DNA of 64,000 bases from Sabellastarte sp. h YS-2021 (GCA_964017235.1 OZ024931.1:98660221-98724220); one strand, 5' to 3'. Shown: positions 32,540-45,169, counted from the first letter of the stretch. Notes: generated by a model not told the origin, from the sequence alone. Program-made: numbers and translations.

Positions 32540-33000
32540 GAAAAGTTAAGACAGATGTCATATAAGGTCCTTAAGTATGGTCAACCTGTGTACCTCAAGG
32601 ATAAACTTCATCCATATACCGCATCAAGGAACACCAGACGTAGCAGTCCAAAATACAAATTCCTTCAAGTTCCTTCTTTTGACTCTAAAATACATAAGTC
32701 TCATAAGTATCTTACCAAATCTTTCAGCCATCATGCACCTGTTTTCTGGAACTCACTTCCTGTCCATGTAAGAACCAGTCCATCTGTCACATCCTTCAGG
32801 AAGCACCTGAAAACCCATCTTTTCAAATCTGCTTTTCCGACCTAGTTTTCTTCCCCACGTTCACACCCACAACCATCGGAATACAGACCTGGACACGTCC
32901 CCCACTATGACTCGGATATTATATATGATTAGTTTAGCACACTGAGTTCCCCTTCGGGGAAGATACTGCGCCTGCAAAGCAGTAGATTTAGATTTAGATC
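32540..33000 (+). mobile_element. 5'-truncated L2/CR1-like LINE end inserted in the RTE-like LINE
   Basis: The open frame 32555-32845 is the ORF C-terminus: VLKYGQPVYLKDKLHPYTAS, APVFWNSLPVHVRTSPSV, RKHLKTHLFKSAFPT then TAG. The 3' untranslated region has a stem-loop GTTCCCC-TTC-GGGGAA (about 32946-32961), then CTGCAAAGCAGTAG and a short (ATTTAG) repeat tail. The same end occurs reversed at 52565-52630. Orientation is opposite to the LINE it interrupts. Confidence 0.8.
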
Positions 33001-33039
33001 AAAGTCACAGTACTAAAAGTCTTCCAGTGGGATTCCATC

Positions 33040-33620
33040 CAGTCATGCACTTTTAATCTAGTTTGAGTGATGTTTTTACCTTCTGGAATTCATCAAGAGT
33101 AAATGGACGGTCATCTATATCTAAACCCTCGTACACTGCTGGTATTGTCTCGTCTGGTTCTTTTACTTCTGGTGTATTGCCCAGTAACTTACTAACGTGT
33201 GTGAACCGGGTGTTAACCCTCTCCTCTGGACTCTCACCTGCTACTTGACCATCTTTTGCATTCTTTCTTTCAGAGAGTTCGTTCACTGCCTTCCATGCCT
33301 TCGTTTATTCATTGCATTTTCAATCTGTTTAATTTTCTGTATTGCTTCCTCTTCCCTTATTCTTTCATAGGCATCATACAGTTCTTGCAGAGCTGTTTTC
33401 CACTTTACTTTGTTATCATTGTTCGTACTTTCAGTGTACTCCTTGTGAGCTTTGTCCACCCTTTGCCTGATGGGTATTACTGCTGGGTGTTTCGAAATAC
33501 TACTTCTTTTTGTCTTCACTCTTTTAGGCACTAATTCCTTCATGGCTTGATTGTTTGCCACTACCAAGCTGGCATAATTTTCATCATTACTTTTTTCTTC
33601 TAGTATCTGGAATCTGTTTC
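33040..33620 (-). pseudogene. RTE-like LINE, linker region upstream of RT
   Basis: 33567-33283 encodes ELVPKRVKTKRSSISKHPAV and KEYTESTNNDNKVKWKTALQ; 33286-33053 encodes SPEERVNTRFTHVSKLLGN and EGLDIDDRPFTLDEFQKV, the stretch just ahead of RT in such elements ('LDIDDRPFTLDEF..' corresponds to the 'PFTLEEV' block). It resumes at 32450 across the inserted LINE end. Confidence 0.65.
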
Positions 33621-33699
33621 GACAGCTATGATGTATTGTTGTAGGTCTGTGTTTTCCCTAAACTGATGCCAGTCAAATTTAATAGTTTTTTTTTGTGTT

Positions 33700-33880
33700 T
33701 AGGAGCTCTCAAGCTCAGTTTGATGGAACTTGTTACTACTCTGTGGTCTGATCTCAGTGTGTGGAAATAATTGAAAGCTTCCACATTTCTTACACTGTTT
33801 CTCCACTTTCAGCGAAGCGAAATCCACAGTATCCACCGGATGCTATCCGGATGTTATCCAGTGGATACAATAATATAAAG
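33700..33880 (+). mobile_element. 147-bp-family 3' terminus only
   Basis: GTATCCACCGGA (33829-33840), then a duplicated inner stretch, then ATCCAGTGGATAC (33856-33868) and the shared trailing AATAATATAAAGG. No leader or monomers precede it. Confidence 0.6.
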
Positions 33881-33884
33881 GCTA

Positions 33885-34125
33885 TAGGGTAACAGTAAAG
33901 TTTCTCTTAAATCCCAAGCATTTTACCATACCACATGCCAAACAGAAACAGGAAGTATGTTGCTCCAACTAGCGAGAGTATGGGACACTATGGCCACCTG
34001 GCAAGTGAACAAGACACTACCGGTCCGGCAACAATCCAGCTCATGACGTTTTTTTCTAAAGTCTGAGGAGATGGACAGGGTGCTGTGCAAATGCATCAGT
34101 CCACTAGGTAAGGTGTATTAACACA
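33885..34125 (-). mobile_element. Solo DIRS-type 5' end
   Basis: Minus-orientation leader with GGCCACCTGGCAAGTGAAC (33972-33990), TGACGTTTTTTTCTAAAGTC (34044-34063) and a terminal-repeat remnant CCACTAGGTAAGGTGTATTAAC (34101-34122). No ORFs attached. Confidence 0.6.
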
Positions 34126-34318
34126 ACACACACTGCTTTTCATGCACTTTCTACCAGAAAGAAGTTTATCTTAGCTTTTATAGTAGTCAGTCAAGACATA
34201 TTTACCTGAAGAACTGTTTGTTGAAACTCGGATTCATTTTGCAATGATGCTATGTACAGTGAGGTTATTTTCCATTTCTGAAAATATATATTTTGTAGGT
34301 ATAGCAAGAGAAAGTAAA

Positions 34319-36655
34319 CAAGCAATCTGTGCTGTGAACGGTCTCTGTGTCAGCTGACTGTGTGTTTTGAGTTTCAGAGTAGAAGTGACAGAAGGAAACA
34401 AAAATTGTGCCCTGCAAATGATATTCAGAAGGAAAGTAACAAGGTTATTTAAAGAAAATACTGCAAATGCAATAGTTTTTGAGTTACAACTGATTAACTC
34501 AACAGAGAAAACCTCAAAGTAGCTATAGCTCAGCTATGGCATGAGATATAGGTCTTCAATTTTACTATGTTATAGCTGACCCAAAAAACCCAAAATACTC
34601 TAAATGCAATAGTTTTCAAGTTCCAACTTATTTACTCAACAGTGAGAACCTGAAAGTAGCTATTACTCAGCTATCCCATGACCTGTAGGTCTGCAATTTC
34701 ACTATGTTATAGCTGACCCAAAAGTAGCTGAACAACATATTTAAACCAAATACTGTAAGTGCAATAGTTTTCAAGTTACAACTAATTTACTCAACAGGAA
34801 GAACCTGAAAGTAGCTATTGCTCAGCTATGCCATGACATACAGGTCTGCAAATTCACTATGTTATAGCTGACCCAAAAGTAGGTGAACATAATATTTATA
34901 GAAAATACTTTAAATGCAATAGTTTTAAAGTTACAACTGATTTACTCAAAAGTGAGAACCTGAGAATAGCTATTACACAGCTATGCCATGAGCTACACAT
35001 ATCCAATTTTACAATGTTATAGCTAATTCAAAAGTAGATGAATAACATATTTAAAGAAAACACTCTAAATGCAATAGTTTCAAGTTACAACTGATTTACT
35101 GAACAGTGAGAACCTGAGAATAGCTATTACACAACTATGCCATGAGCTACACGTATCCAATTTTACAATGTTATAGCTAATTCAAAAGTAGATGAATAAC
35201 ATATTTAAAGAAAATACTCTAAATGCAATAGCCTTCAAGTTACAACTGATTTAATCAACAGTGAGAACCTGAAAGTAGCTATTACTCAGCTATGCCATGA
35301 CATACAGGTCTGCAATTTAACTTATGTTATAGCTCACCCAAAAGTAGGTGAACAACATATTCTCTCAATACTCTAAATGCAGTAGTTTTCAAGTTACAAC
35401 TGATTTACTCAACAGTTTTGAAGATACAAGCAATTTACTCAACAGTGATAACCTCAAAGTAGCTATTACTTGGCTATGCAATGAGCTACGGGTCTACAAT
35501 TTTACTATGTTATAGCTGACCCAAAAGTAGCTGAATGACATATTTATAAGAAATTCTCTAAATACAACATTTTTTGAAATACAAGTGATTTTACTCATTA
35601 TGAAAGCTACTGAAAAATCATAAAGTAGCTATTACTCAATTAGCTATTGGAATATACATCCAAGTTACTTACCATGTTGTAGCTATGGAAAAAGTAGCTG
35701 AATAACATATTTTAACAAAATGCTCTAAATGCAATACTTTTTAAGTTATAGGCGATTTTGTGCATAATTTCATGAATTTTAATGGATTAAAAATTAGTTA
35801 AAAAATTCCTAAAAAAATAATTAAAAAAGATCCAGGTCTGATACTCACACAAGGGTTTCTACTTGTGGTCTAGTACATATATGCAAGAAATGAGAGAAAT
35901 CACTGCAATAGTCACTGAGAAAATTGTGATAAAGTGTTGAAATGTTCACACTTTTGGTGGGGTTACCTCCCTTGTAATGTCTCTAGCAAACAGACGAACA
36001 GACAGATTTGCATGCTTTGAACAATTTTTTATCCTCGATAGATAAGGTATCTTTTAAAAAACAGCATGTCTCTAGGCCTTGTAGTTTTGGAGGAGAAGTT
36101 GTTCACGCGGACATGGACGCCACAGAGTGATGCCATAAAATCAGAAATCACTGCAATAGTAACTGAGAAAATTGTGATAAAGTGTTGAGATTTTCACACT
36201 TTTGGTGGGGGTACCTCCCTTGTAATGTCTCTAGCAAACAGACGAAAGACAGATTTGCATGCCTTAAACAATTTTTTATCCTCGATAGATAAGGTATCTT
36301 TTAAAAAAAACAGCATGTCTCTAGGCCTTGTAGTTTTGGAGGAGAAGTTGTTCACGCGGACATGGACGCCACAGAGTGATGCCATAAAATCAGAAATCAC
36401 TGCAATAGTAACTGAGAAAATTGTGATAAAGTGTTGAGATTTTCACACTTTTGGTGGGGGTACCTCCCTTGTAATGTCTCTAGCAAACAGACGAAAGACA
36501 GATTTGCATGCCTTAAACAATTTTTTATCCTCGATAGATAAGGTATCTTTTAAAAAAAACAGCATGTCTCTAGGCCTTGTAGTTTTGGAGGAGAAGTTGT
36601 TCACGTGGACGCAACAGAGTGATGCCATAACTTGTTAGTCAGCTGACATAAAAAT
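34319..36655 (+). mobile_element. Element with 155-bp monomers and a triplicated 249-bp tail
   Basis: Leader from about 34319: TGTGTCAGCTGACTGTG (34351-34367) then GAGTTTCAGAGTAGAAGTGA. Monomer anchor GCAATAG (or GCAGTAG) at 34469, 34606, 34761, 34916, 35071, 35225 and 35379: spacing 154-155 after the first interval. Monomers contain AACAGTGAGAACCTGAAAGT, AGCTATTACTCAGCTATG and TGTTATAGCTGACCC. A tail unit follows three times: about 35896-36140, 36141-36389 and 36390-36632; the last two are nearly identical (period 249). It ends in GTCAGCTGACATAAAA (about 36640-36655), matching the leader motif. Short ORFs here are by-products. Confidence 0.75.
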
Positions 36656-37429
36656 AGAAAATTAGAAATGCTGAAGGGGGACAGCATTGAATCTTTAGGT
36701 TTCATGTCAGGAGCTTACATAAGCTTTCAAGTGCTGAAAACAGCTTAAACTACACTTACATCCCACCATACAGGTAAAAACATGTATGGGCCATATGATT
36801 ATTTGTGAAATTTATAGCCGTGGGCAGTTTGTGAGGGAAGTAGATTTGCAAAGATACGTTTCTGTAAAGCAAGTGGAACTTATGGCCTGGCAGTGTTAGT
36901 TGTTTCTATGGCCACGTTGTAAATATTTGGTGTGCTGTCTGTGCTATACAAATACCAAAAGATTTATGTTTTAATTACGTTTTGTGTGGGACCCATATGG
37001 GTATAACTTCAAATTTAGCCCAAGTTGGGCCATGGTCAGTATCTATATGCACATACTTTGGGATGTAAGATAGGTGAAATTGTGAAAGAAAAACGGTTGC
37101 CATGGCATCACTTTTTGTTTGTTGAATCTTGGGCAAAAGGTTCCAGGTAGGATGCTTTATAGAGATAAACACAAGAGATTGCCTTCTATCATGCTGAACA
37201 CATTGTAAAAGTTTGTTGGCAATGAAGCTTCAGGTTTGATATCAGAAGCATACATACGCATTCAACTCCTGAAAACAGCTGAAATTCCCAAAGAAAAATA
37301 CTTGCCATAGAAGAGTACGAATTGCAAAAAAATTTTATTGTAATTTAGCTTTTTGTAACTTAAATACTTATCTTATCCTCACTATTGGTATATGTAAGAC
37401 AGCAAACATTAATGATCAACTCGAATATT
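36656..37429. other. No recognisable feature
   Basis: AT-rich spacer. CATAAGCTTTCAAGTGCTGAAAAC (36718-36741) and a CATTCAACTCCTGAAAACAGCTGAAA phrase (37259-37284) are loosely similar, suggesting an old repeat. Confidence 0.35.
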
Positions 37430-40293
37430 TTTTATACATCTGCGCATATGTGGACTTTGCATAGAACTCTCATAGGGTCAAGAAAACCACCTTTAGTTCC
37501 AGGTAGTTTATATGCAACTGACTTTCTGGAAGGGACCAGGTTCCCCTTGCTTGAGCCCCCACCCTTCTTTTGATGCATCTGTAAAGATTTAGGGGTAATG
37601 CTTGAGGGGGTGTAGTGGTTGACCTTGAACATTTTCTTCTTTAGGTGAGGATGGAGTAACCTGGAGATAGGGATCGCCTTTTCTAGTGATTCTGGGACCC
37701 TCCAATTGTTTTTCAGGTGCCACTGTATCAATTTCATGTGTAGTGGACCTGTTTTTCTGTAGCTGTTAGCAACCCTATCAGGGACATCAGTTGTCTCATC
37801 AGACAGGTCTGTTTGGAGAGCAGTTTTGTAATTTGGCATTTAACATCTGACAGTACTCTAGGGTGGGTCTGATCTTGCCCTCCTGGAGATCGTACTGGTA
37901 ACCTACGAAGTACAAGACTTGGTTGGGGTCCAGCCCTGATGTTTACCATCCAACCCAGCTCCTGGCAAAGAGCTACTAGAGTCTGTGTATGCTGGAGACA
38001 GGTTTGGTGGGACCTAACTCTTACCAACTAGTTGTCTAGGTACTGGTGGATCCTTAAACCTTTGTGTGAAGCCATCAGTTTTATCTCCTTGGCCACCACT
38101 GTGAATTTCATGGATGTTGTGGACAGACCAAAGGGTAGTGCTTTGAATTGGTAGGATTGACTTTTGACATAAAAACACAGGTACTTCCTGGATTGTGTGT
38201 AAACTAGTATGTGGAAATAGGTGTTCTTTAAGTCTATGGACATTACCCACTCTCCTGACTGGAGGTAGGTCCTATTGTCTCCGCTGTTTCTATTTTAAAT
38301 TTTTCTGTCTTTAGAAATTTGTTCAGTGAAATGAGGTCTAAGATAGTCTAAAGATTTCTGAGTTCTAACCAATTGTACTGCATTTTTTTGCATAAGTGCA
38401 TGCAATGCCTCTGTCAGGTAGCTATTCCTGACAGGATTTACATAGCCATTTATGATGATCATTGATCTTGTCAAATTTGGTCAGATCCAGAAGTGGAGAG
38501 TGTGGCCTTCTTTGAGAATTCGTATGACCTTGGGACTGGTCCCAAGAGTCTCCCATTTTCCCCATAATTGGTGCAATCTGGCCGTACAGCTAGATCCAGA
38601 GCAACAACTGGGACATTTGTGAGATTCAGGAAACATCTTTCACACACTTCAATGACTTTACAATAATGCCATTGTCTTTCCTTTCATAAACAAGTGATCC
38701 AATAGTTTTTCAGGCTGGCTGGGCTGACTTGCTATTATCATGGGATTTCTCAGGCCTCTCATAGGGGTGGTAGCGAGATTTCTTTTAAGCAGATGAGCTA
38801 GAGTGTCCCTTATTTTTATAACTAGCAATGTCTTCCTCAGCTTTCTTTAGTACACTATCAGGAAACATCCTGGCCATGTGGAGAGGTGCTGTTCTGAAAG
38901 CAGCTAGTGTATCGGGTTTAATGCAGGATCTGACATGAGTAAAGCAGGCATCTATTCTGGAAAGTGTAATGTTGGTCATAGAACAAAAACAAAGTCCAAG
39001 TGCTCCATTGTCTTGGCCGTAGTTAAGCTGATGCTCTGATTGAAATTCATCAAATACTGGAGTTTATCAGTGGCTGTCTGTACCTTCCCATTCGACTTTC
39101 CTTTGCTCTGCCAGCAGCCTGGTTACAGATATAACTGGATTCAAAGGCCGACTTCTCTCATTTTCTCCAGGTTTCTTGAAAGATCTGCCTGGACGCCGGT
39201 GGTATACAGGAGAGTCCAGAAGATTTTCCAATCCAGCTATAACTGCTGTTCAGCCGAGCCAACTCATACAAATGGACACAGCATTAGAACCCTTTTTATG
39301 TTGGTGTGTAGACCACACCACTTGCTCTGGGATCTTGCTGGCTTCACAAAGTGATCTTTCAGTAAACCCTCAGCCTCGGAGTTTCTAGAAAGATATCCTT
39401 CTACTAAGGTCACATTTAACCTTTCCAATCTCTTACACAACCATTCATCTGTCGGCATGTTTACAGATACTTCCCAACAGGTTGTAGTTTGGGTCCAGCA
39501 AAATAGTTATCATCGACTGCTGAGGTAGTGTCTCTCTGTAAGTCTGTTCTTCAGAAAGGGGCCAGTCAAGGTTGACTGATCCAGATCCTGGTCACAGATT
39601 TTGCACTCTTGGAAGGGGTAGACTGCTTCTTTGATTTACCCTTGTCTTTGGCCACACTTTTTTCAGGAGGTTTCTGCTTCTTCTTCTGGTCGTTCACTGC
39701 CCCTAAAACCGAGTTAAATGTCAGATCTGTTAGGGTGGAACTATTGTCATAAGCTGGGTGTCAGACTTGTCAGACTGGCTATCTCGCTTTTCTATTTTTT
39801 AACTTGTATGATGGTGTGGCTAGTTGTGCCCACTGGTCACTGGTCAGAACATTACAGTGAAAACAGTCTTGTTTCAAAATTCAGGGGTCAGCTTCTCTTA
39901 CCCTTGTCACAACAATGTGCACACTGAGAATGAACATGTAACGCTGCCATTAAATGGCCGCAAGCCCCTCTCTTCTATCCTGGTGATGCCATGTTGTGTA
40001 GTAATTCTTACATTATACAGCAAATAAGAAATTAAACTTCAAATTCCCAAATAATCCACAAATTCGTCAACCTCTGAGAGCTTCTCAGTACATGCACCAA
40101 AGTTAAAAGATTCTATGACGTCATGCTGTCTAGACAGGAAGGAAGTATGATGCGCCACCTAGTGAGTGCAAAGCACCAGATGGGACCTGATGGTGGATAA
40201 CATAGGACAATTTTTTTCTGTCATTTGGTGGGACTGGTGACACCGACCGGTATAGCTGTTGTTGATTGGGTAAGATGTATTAATGGAATAAAA
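37430..40293 (-). mobile_element. DIRS-type retrotransposon copy B, decayed, 3' end missing
   Basis: From right to left: terminal-repeat remnant (40253-40293), leader with TGACGTCATGCTGTCTAGAC (40116-40135), gag pieces (39458-39264: MPTDEWLCKRLERLNVTLVE; 38979-38785: IKPDTLAAFRTAPLHMARMF), RT pieces (38243-38028: FKALPFGLSTTSMKFTVVAK, HQYLDN with YLDD damaged), then LHMKLIQWHLKNNWRVPESL near 37700. It stops in RNase H near 37430; methyltransferase-like and recombinase regions are absent. Many stops. Confidence 0.8.
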
Positions 40294-40329
40294 TCTTGGT
40301 TTGATGTCTAATGACAAAGAATCACTGTC

Positions 40330-42540
40330 ATTTTGGTCCAAGAAGAAATTGTAGCTGTAGGTATGTCCTTGTTGAAATTCTTGATAAAGGAGGTAAAAAA
40401 AGACAATTTTTTATTACACCATATATGACATATATCACCCACTTTGCTTTATAGATTGTGGTTGATCTTCTCTGAGATGTCTCAATTCCTGCTGCCAATT
40501 GGTTAGAAAAACCTTGCCCTGTAATGAAATATATGTTTAAGTTAGGACGCATAGGCAGATCTGGGATGACAGCTCACACTAGATCCTGAAACCAAGGCAT
40601 GCTCGACCATCCCGGTTCTATCACAACCACACTCTTGCAATGGTGGGTTCTGATTTTGTTAAGCATCTTCCCAGGAGAGAGATGGGGAAAAGTCATAAAG
40701 ACCCAGTACCTCCAACAATAGGCTGAGAGCATAAACTGTTCAGGCTATTATTGTCCAGGACTGGGGGCACAAATTGGGGAATTTGTTGTTGTACCTGGTA
40801 AATGCCACTGTTTTCAGAATTGGTCATAGATCTCCTGCAGGAGAGACAACACTGAGTGATCTGTCTGCACCATGAAAACTTATCTGCAATCATGTTCTGA
40901 CAGTCAGGTGTGTTGTGGGCTATTAGAACAATTTCTCAGGTTGGGCTGGAACAGGATTATCCAGAGAATGGTACAGATAGAGCCTTATTTTATGCCTACC
41001 TCCTTATTGATGCATGACACCACTGTGGTACTGTCCATGGCAACAGAATGCTATTGCCCCAACACAAGTGCTCAAATTGTTTGAGGGCTAGGACTGACTT
41101 TAATTTCCAGAAATTTTTGTGTGACTTGCTTTCTGGAACCGACTATAAGCCTTTTCCAATGTGGTCTCCCAAATGAGCGTCTTTCTTTGATGTCTCTAAA
41201 GATTTGCAGAGCACACTCAAGGTCGTGAACTGGTTGACCAGGAAAGACATTGGCTTTCTCTTGCCAGTGATGAAGATGAACACAGAGAGACATGGGGACA
41301 GGAATTTGCTATTCCAGTGACTGTATTACATCCCAACTGTTCTTGAAGTGCCACTAGTTGTGAATATGGCCAGAAGGCACTAGCTTCCCTCTGGTTATGG
41401 GTAATCCTTTAAGGGACATGAGATGATGAAGTGTAAAAGGGTCTTGTCATTAAATATTTGATTTTGTTTTCATGGCCTGCATTGGTCTGAAGTTGGTCAG
41501 ACTAGAAGGTTGAATCCGCCTATGAAGCATTACATGTTTATCAAGCATAATATGTTTAGGTACTGAGACTGAAATCAAGCTTTGACAGCCAGCCCAGAAC
41601 CTTGCATAGGACCTGGAGCATTTATGTGGACAGGCAAAGGTCCTTGGTAGGAGCCCTTATCAGCCAATCATCCTTGTATTGATGCAGCCGGATACCTCTT
41701 GCCTGACACACGAGTTTCATTGCCTTGACCATGATAGTGAACCCCATGCAGGACTTGGAAAGGGTAAAGTGTGGTGCTATGAACTTAAAGGGCTTTCCTT
41801 GGCAGTGAAACCGTAAGTCTTTTCCTTGACATTGCATGAATAGGGATGTCAAAGTTAATTACTGCTGAAATCTAGCTAGCTAGGTTACTCACCTGCCTAA
41901 TAATGTTTAAGCAAGACCCTGATGGATTCTGGGGTATCCATTTTAAGCTTTTTCACCTTTAAGAGTCGTCTCACCAAAGATAGGTCTCTGTTTGTTTGGT
42001 TATGAACCAAGAACATATGGTTATAGAAAGCAAGAGATGTCTGTACTTTGACTGGTCCTTTAAGCATGTTTGGTTGTGAGGGTATGCAAAGCCTCCTGCA
42101 AGTAACTGTTGAGAGAGTTTGCATAACCACTCTGAAAGAGAGGATCTCTGGTTACAGGTGACTTATTTTTGAAGGATGGACTGCATCCATTTCAATTAAA
42201 ACCCCTCTCGATTCAAACTCAGAGAGGTCCAAACCTGCCAAAACTTTTGCAGATAGCCTCTACAGGATGATTTTGTCCAGTACTGATAGGCTTTGTTACA
42301 GGCTGGGCAAAAATTGATTGATTTACAATAGAAACACCTTTGACATCCATCAATAAGGTTTTCTCTGACACAGGACTCAAATCTTTCGTTTGCAATGCCC
42401 TTGTATATAAAGAAAAGGTGCATGAATTGCAACATAATTTAAGCAAACTATCTTTTAATATTTGTAATATATTTAGGTACACTGTAAAAATACAAGAAAA
42501 TCTACTTCGTGTCCCCACTTTAGCCTTAAGGGGTGCTTAA
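40330..42540 (-). mobile_element. DIRS-type retrotransposon copy C, RT to recombinase N-terminus, decayed
   Basis: 42435-42196 begins with a partly lost Cys-rich motif (CQRCFYCKSINFCPACNK) in the recombinase frame. 42130-41897 has SLAFYNHMFLVHNQTN; 41852-41622 has HQYKDDWLIR (RT catalytic box YKDD); 40893-40693 has MIADKFS (RNase H end) and PQFVPPV; 40552-40328 has GIETSQRRSTTIYKAKW (recombinase N-terminus). It ends about 35 bases from the 5' terminus of copy B, so B lies at its break. gag and leader of C are at 43180-44090 and beyond. Confidence 0.8.
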
Positions 42541-43179
42541 GGGACAAATTGTTGGGGTGTTTGGAATCCAAGGAAATGGTTTCCTATTACCTCACAGATA
42601 CATTCCAAAGGTGTAACTTCAATCGTAAAAGAGATATTAAGCATATACATATTATTAACTTAAAAGGCTGACATATTTAAGCTCACAAACTTAAACGCCA
42701 AGAAGGGGGCAAAAACCAAATTGCCTAGGTTTGAATAGTCCTGAATAATAACTGAATGAAATTTCATAAGATCCTAGGCAATATTTTTGTACATACACTA
42801 CAAAATACAAGAACTCTGGCACATTCATTTAACTCCTGTTATATACATTAGATGTACTAAAAATACTGTAATATAGCTTTCCTTATGAGATGGAGGCACA
42901 TGTAGAAGTGACAATAAGCAAGAGGCACTTTAAAGGTCACATATCACATTTTTAACATTTCACAAGAAAGGTTTTGTATTGTGCAATAGTCAAAAAGTAA
43001 AAGATCTGGTCAATTTATTGTGGAAAATTCTGTTCATAAACCTTCCAAAGTGTCTGAAAAACCACATTTTTCCCATAAAATTTTCCATCGTCTCCATTTT
43101 CTGCCTCTCTGATGTAAAACAGGTTCAACATCATCCTGGACTACACATCATTCATCCTGTTGTGTTTATATTTACAGTA
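42541..43179. other. Unassigned spacer within copy C
   Basis: No gene. 42575-42660 is similar to 58855-58940 (CC.TGGTTTCCTA, CATTTCAAAG, TAAAAGAGATATT), a low-copy repeat of unknown type. Confidence 0.35.
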
Positions 43180-44090
43180 CACCGTGTATTACAATATATT
43201 TTTGTTTCTTAAAATGCCTCTGTCTAGCTTTAAACTGTAACATCAAAACTGATGATCCGATCTGTTCGGATCTGAGCCATGCTCGGACTGAGTACTCTCT
43301 GTTCGAACCGTGGTTGAAGAGAGGGACCTTGCACGTCCATCTCCATGGACTCATCCATGTGTTCAGATGGCTGAGTGTTCGGTTGTAGTTGAGTTTTCGG
43401 AGCAGTGTGCGGGGGCAAAGTATCAGCCTATTTGCTTGTCCCACACTTTGAAGCTGAAGCGGAGGTCTGATCCACCTCCACTTCTTTTGCACACTTTTTC
43501 ATAGTCTGGAATTTGTCTCTGAGAGACTGCATTGTTTCAAGCATGGACACCTGGAACACCCCCATTTGCTACTGCAGTTGGATGTTAAATTGTGTACCCA
43601 GGGATTTCTTTAGCTTACTTTCAATTTTTTGTTGTAAAGCTGTGCCTGGGTTTGGTGGAGACAGTTTTGGGAGTTTTCAAAGATAACATTTCAAAACGTA
43701 AAGGTTGAGGATGTGGAGGTGAAGAAAATAAATTTTCTGCAGCACCCTCAAGGTCCGCTTGAGATCCAGAGAAAGCCTCCAACAAGTCCAATTCATCCTC
43801 TTTTGATGTGTCTGCAACCTTTTGTTTCCCCACATACCTACGTCTGTGCTTAATTTTGAGTAGCTGTTCTTCAGTAAAAGCAGAGCAAATATTGCGTTTC
43901 ATTTGTTACACAAGCGTCATCCCTTTTAATAGCTTCTCTGCAAGACGGACAATAATTGTGGGCATCAAAAATTGTGGCAAACATAAGTGGTGACACTTAA
44001 GGGATCTAGGCTTGTTAGAACTTGCTTGGTGGGAAGATATTTTTACAGCAATAAAGATCCGAGCAGTCTGAACCGGAACTCTCACAACAA
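43180..44090 (-). pseudogene. DIRS copy C gag-like region, N-terminal part
   Basis: Minus-strand translation near 44020-43910 reads ATIFDAHNYCPSCREAIKRDDACVT in parts, matching D's gag N-terminus (MASFDSHSFCARCREKSKGSD). 43902-43621 then has CSAFTEEQLLKIKHRRRYVG and DELDLLEAFSGSQADLEG. The leading CGH zinc ligand pair is partly lost. Cut at 44090 by the element at 44091; the leader resumes at 44906. Confidence 0.65.
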
Positions 44091-44905
44091 CTAGACCTAG
44101 CGCATCGGAGAACCGATGCAAATTGTATCCACCTTAAAGACAATGCACCAAAACCTCTAGGACCAATAATAAGCGAGTTATAAGCACTTTTAAGTTTGGC
44201 TGTCCTCATTTGACCTTGAACGAGGGACCCCGGGTCAAATCCGACCACACCAGAAGATTCCCAGCCCATGATTTCCTATATGTTGGTTTACCATCCCAAA
44301 CCTCTAGGACCAATAATAAGCAAGTTATAAGCACTTTTATGTTTGGCTGTCCTCGTTTGACCTTGAAGGAGGGGCCCAAGGTCAAATCCGACCACGCCAG
44401 AAGATTCCCACCCCATGATATCCTATATGTTGGTTTACCATCCCAGACCTCTAGGATCGATAATAAGCGAGTTATAAGCACTTTTAAGTTTGCCTATCCT
44501 CGTTTGACCTTGAAGGAGGGGTCCAAGGTCAAATCTGACCACATCAGAAGATTCGCAGCACATGATTTCCTATAGGTTGCCTTCACATTGCAAACCTCTA
44601 GGACCAATAATAAGGGAGATATAGGTACTTTAAAGTCCGCTATGTGGGTTACTTCAGCACTCTGTGGATGACCTCGAATTAGGAGCTTCAAGGTCAAATG
44701 TGTGCAAGGTTGTAGAGGACATGTATATGTGTCATACATATCACCTATGAAGAGATTCAACCTTCTACCTATGAGGAACAGCCAGTAGAAAAATGTAGAT
44801 TATTTTCAAAGAAATGCCGGTGGCGGCCATCTTGTTTTTCAGAATGAGGCTATTTTCCTTCCCAGAGAAGCTTACCCCCCAATGAAGACATCCTGCAAAT
44901 TTGGT
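44091..44905 (+). mobile_element. 147-bp-family element inserted in copy C, 3'-truncated
   Basis: Leader CTAGACC at 44091, hairpin GCATCGG (44102-44108) / CCGATGC (44113-44119). Monomer anchors at 44192, 44339 and 44486, each exactly 147 apart. The tail matches 58090-58394 closely (GGCGGCCATCTTGTTTTTCAG) and stops at TTTGGTGAACC near 44905 before the terminal hairpin. Confidence 0.75.
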
Positions 44906-45103
44906 GAACCGCGGAGAAAACAGTAAAATATATTTGAGCAATAATAAACGCTTGCTAGTCACGCAGCCAACAAGAAAAAAAGGATGAGTGAGGAAGAACG
45001 CCACGAGAGTACAACCTTGGGCTTCGGTCAACACTAAACGTCTATTTTTCTTGGACGTTGGCCAGATGCCTGCAGCCTCCCGAGATAGCATTCAGTTCCA
45101 CAT
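44906..45103 (-). mobile_element. DIRS copy C 5' leader, left part
   Basis: CACGCAGCCAACAAG..GATGAG and GAACGCCACGAGAG (44960-45010) correspond loosely to D's leader (CACGCGCCAAACG, ACACGCCACCTGGCGAG). 45040-45103 is the 64-base block GTCTATTTTTCTTGGACGTT...TTCCACAT that recurs at 51283-51346 with one difference (45074 A, 51317 G). Confidence 0.55.
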
Positions 45104-45169
45104 GGAACATGTCTAAACCTATTGGACCCCTAGCAAGCTGATAGCGGGGTCGGAGGGAGGGTCTTGTGT

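Noticed and set aside
36194..36628. Two near-identical 61-68 codon minus-strand ORFs as duplicated small genes
   Set aside because: They come from the 249-bp tandem duplication in a non-coding element tail; the homologous tail at 12860-13125 does not keep the frame.
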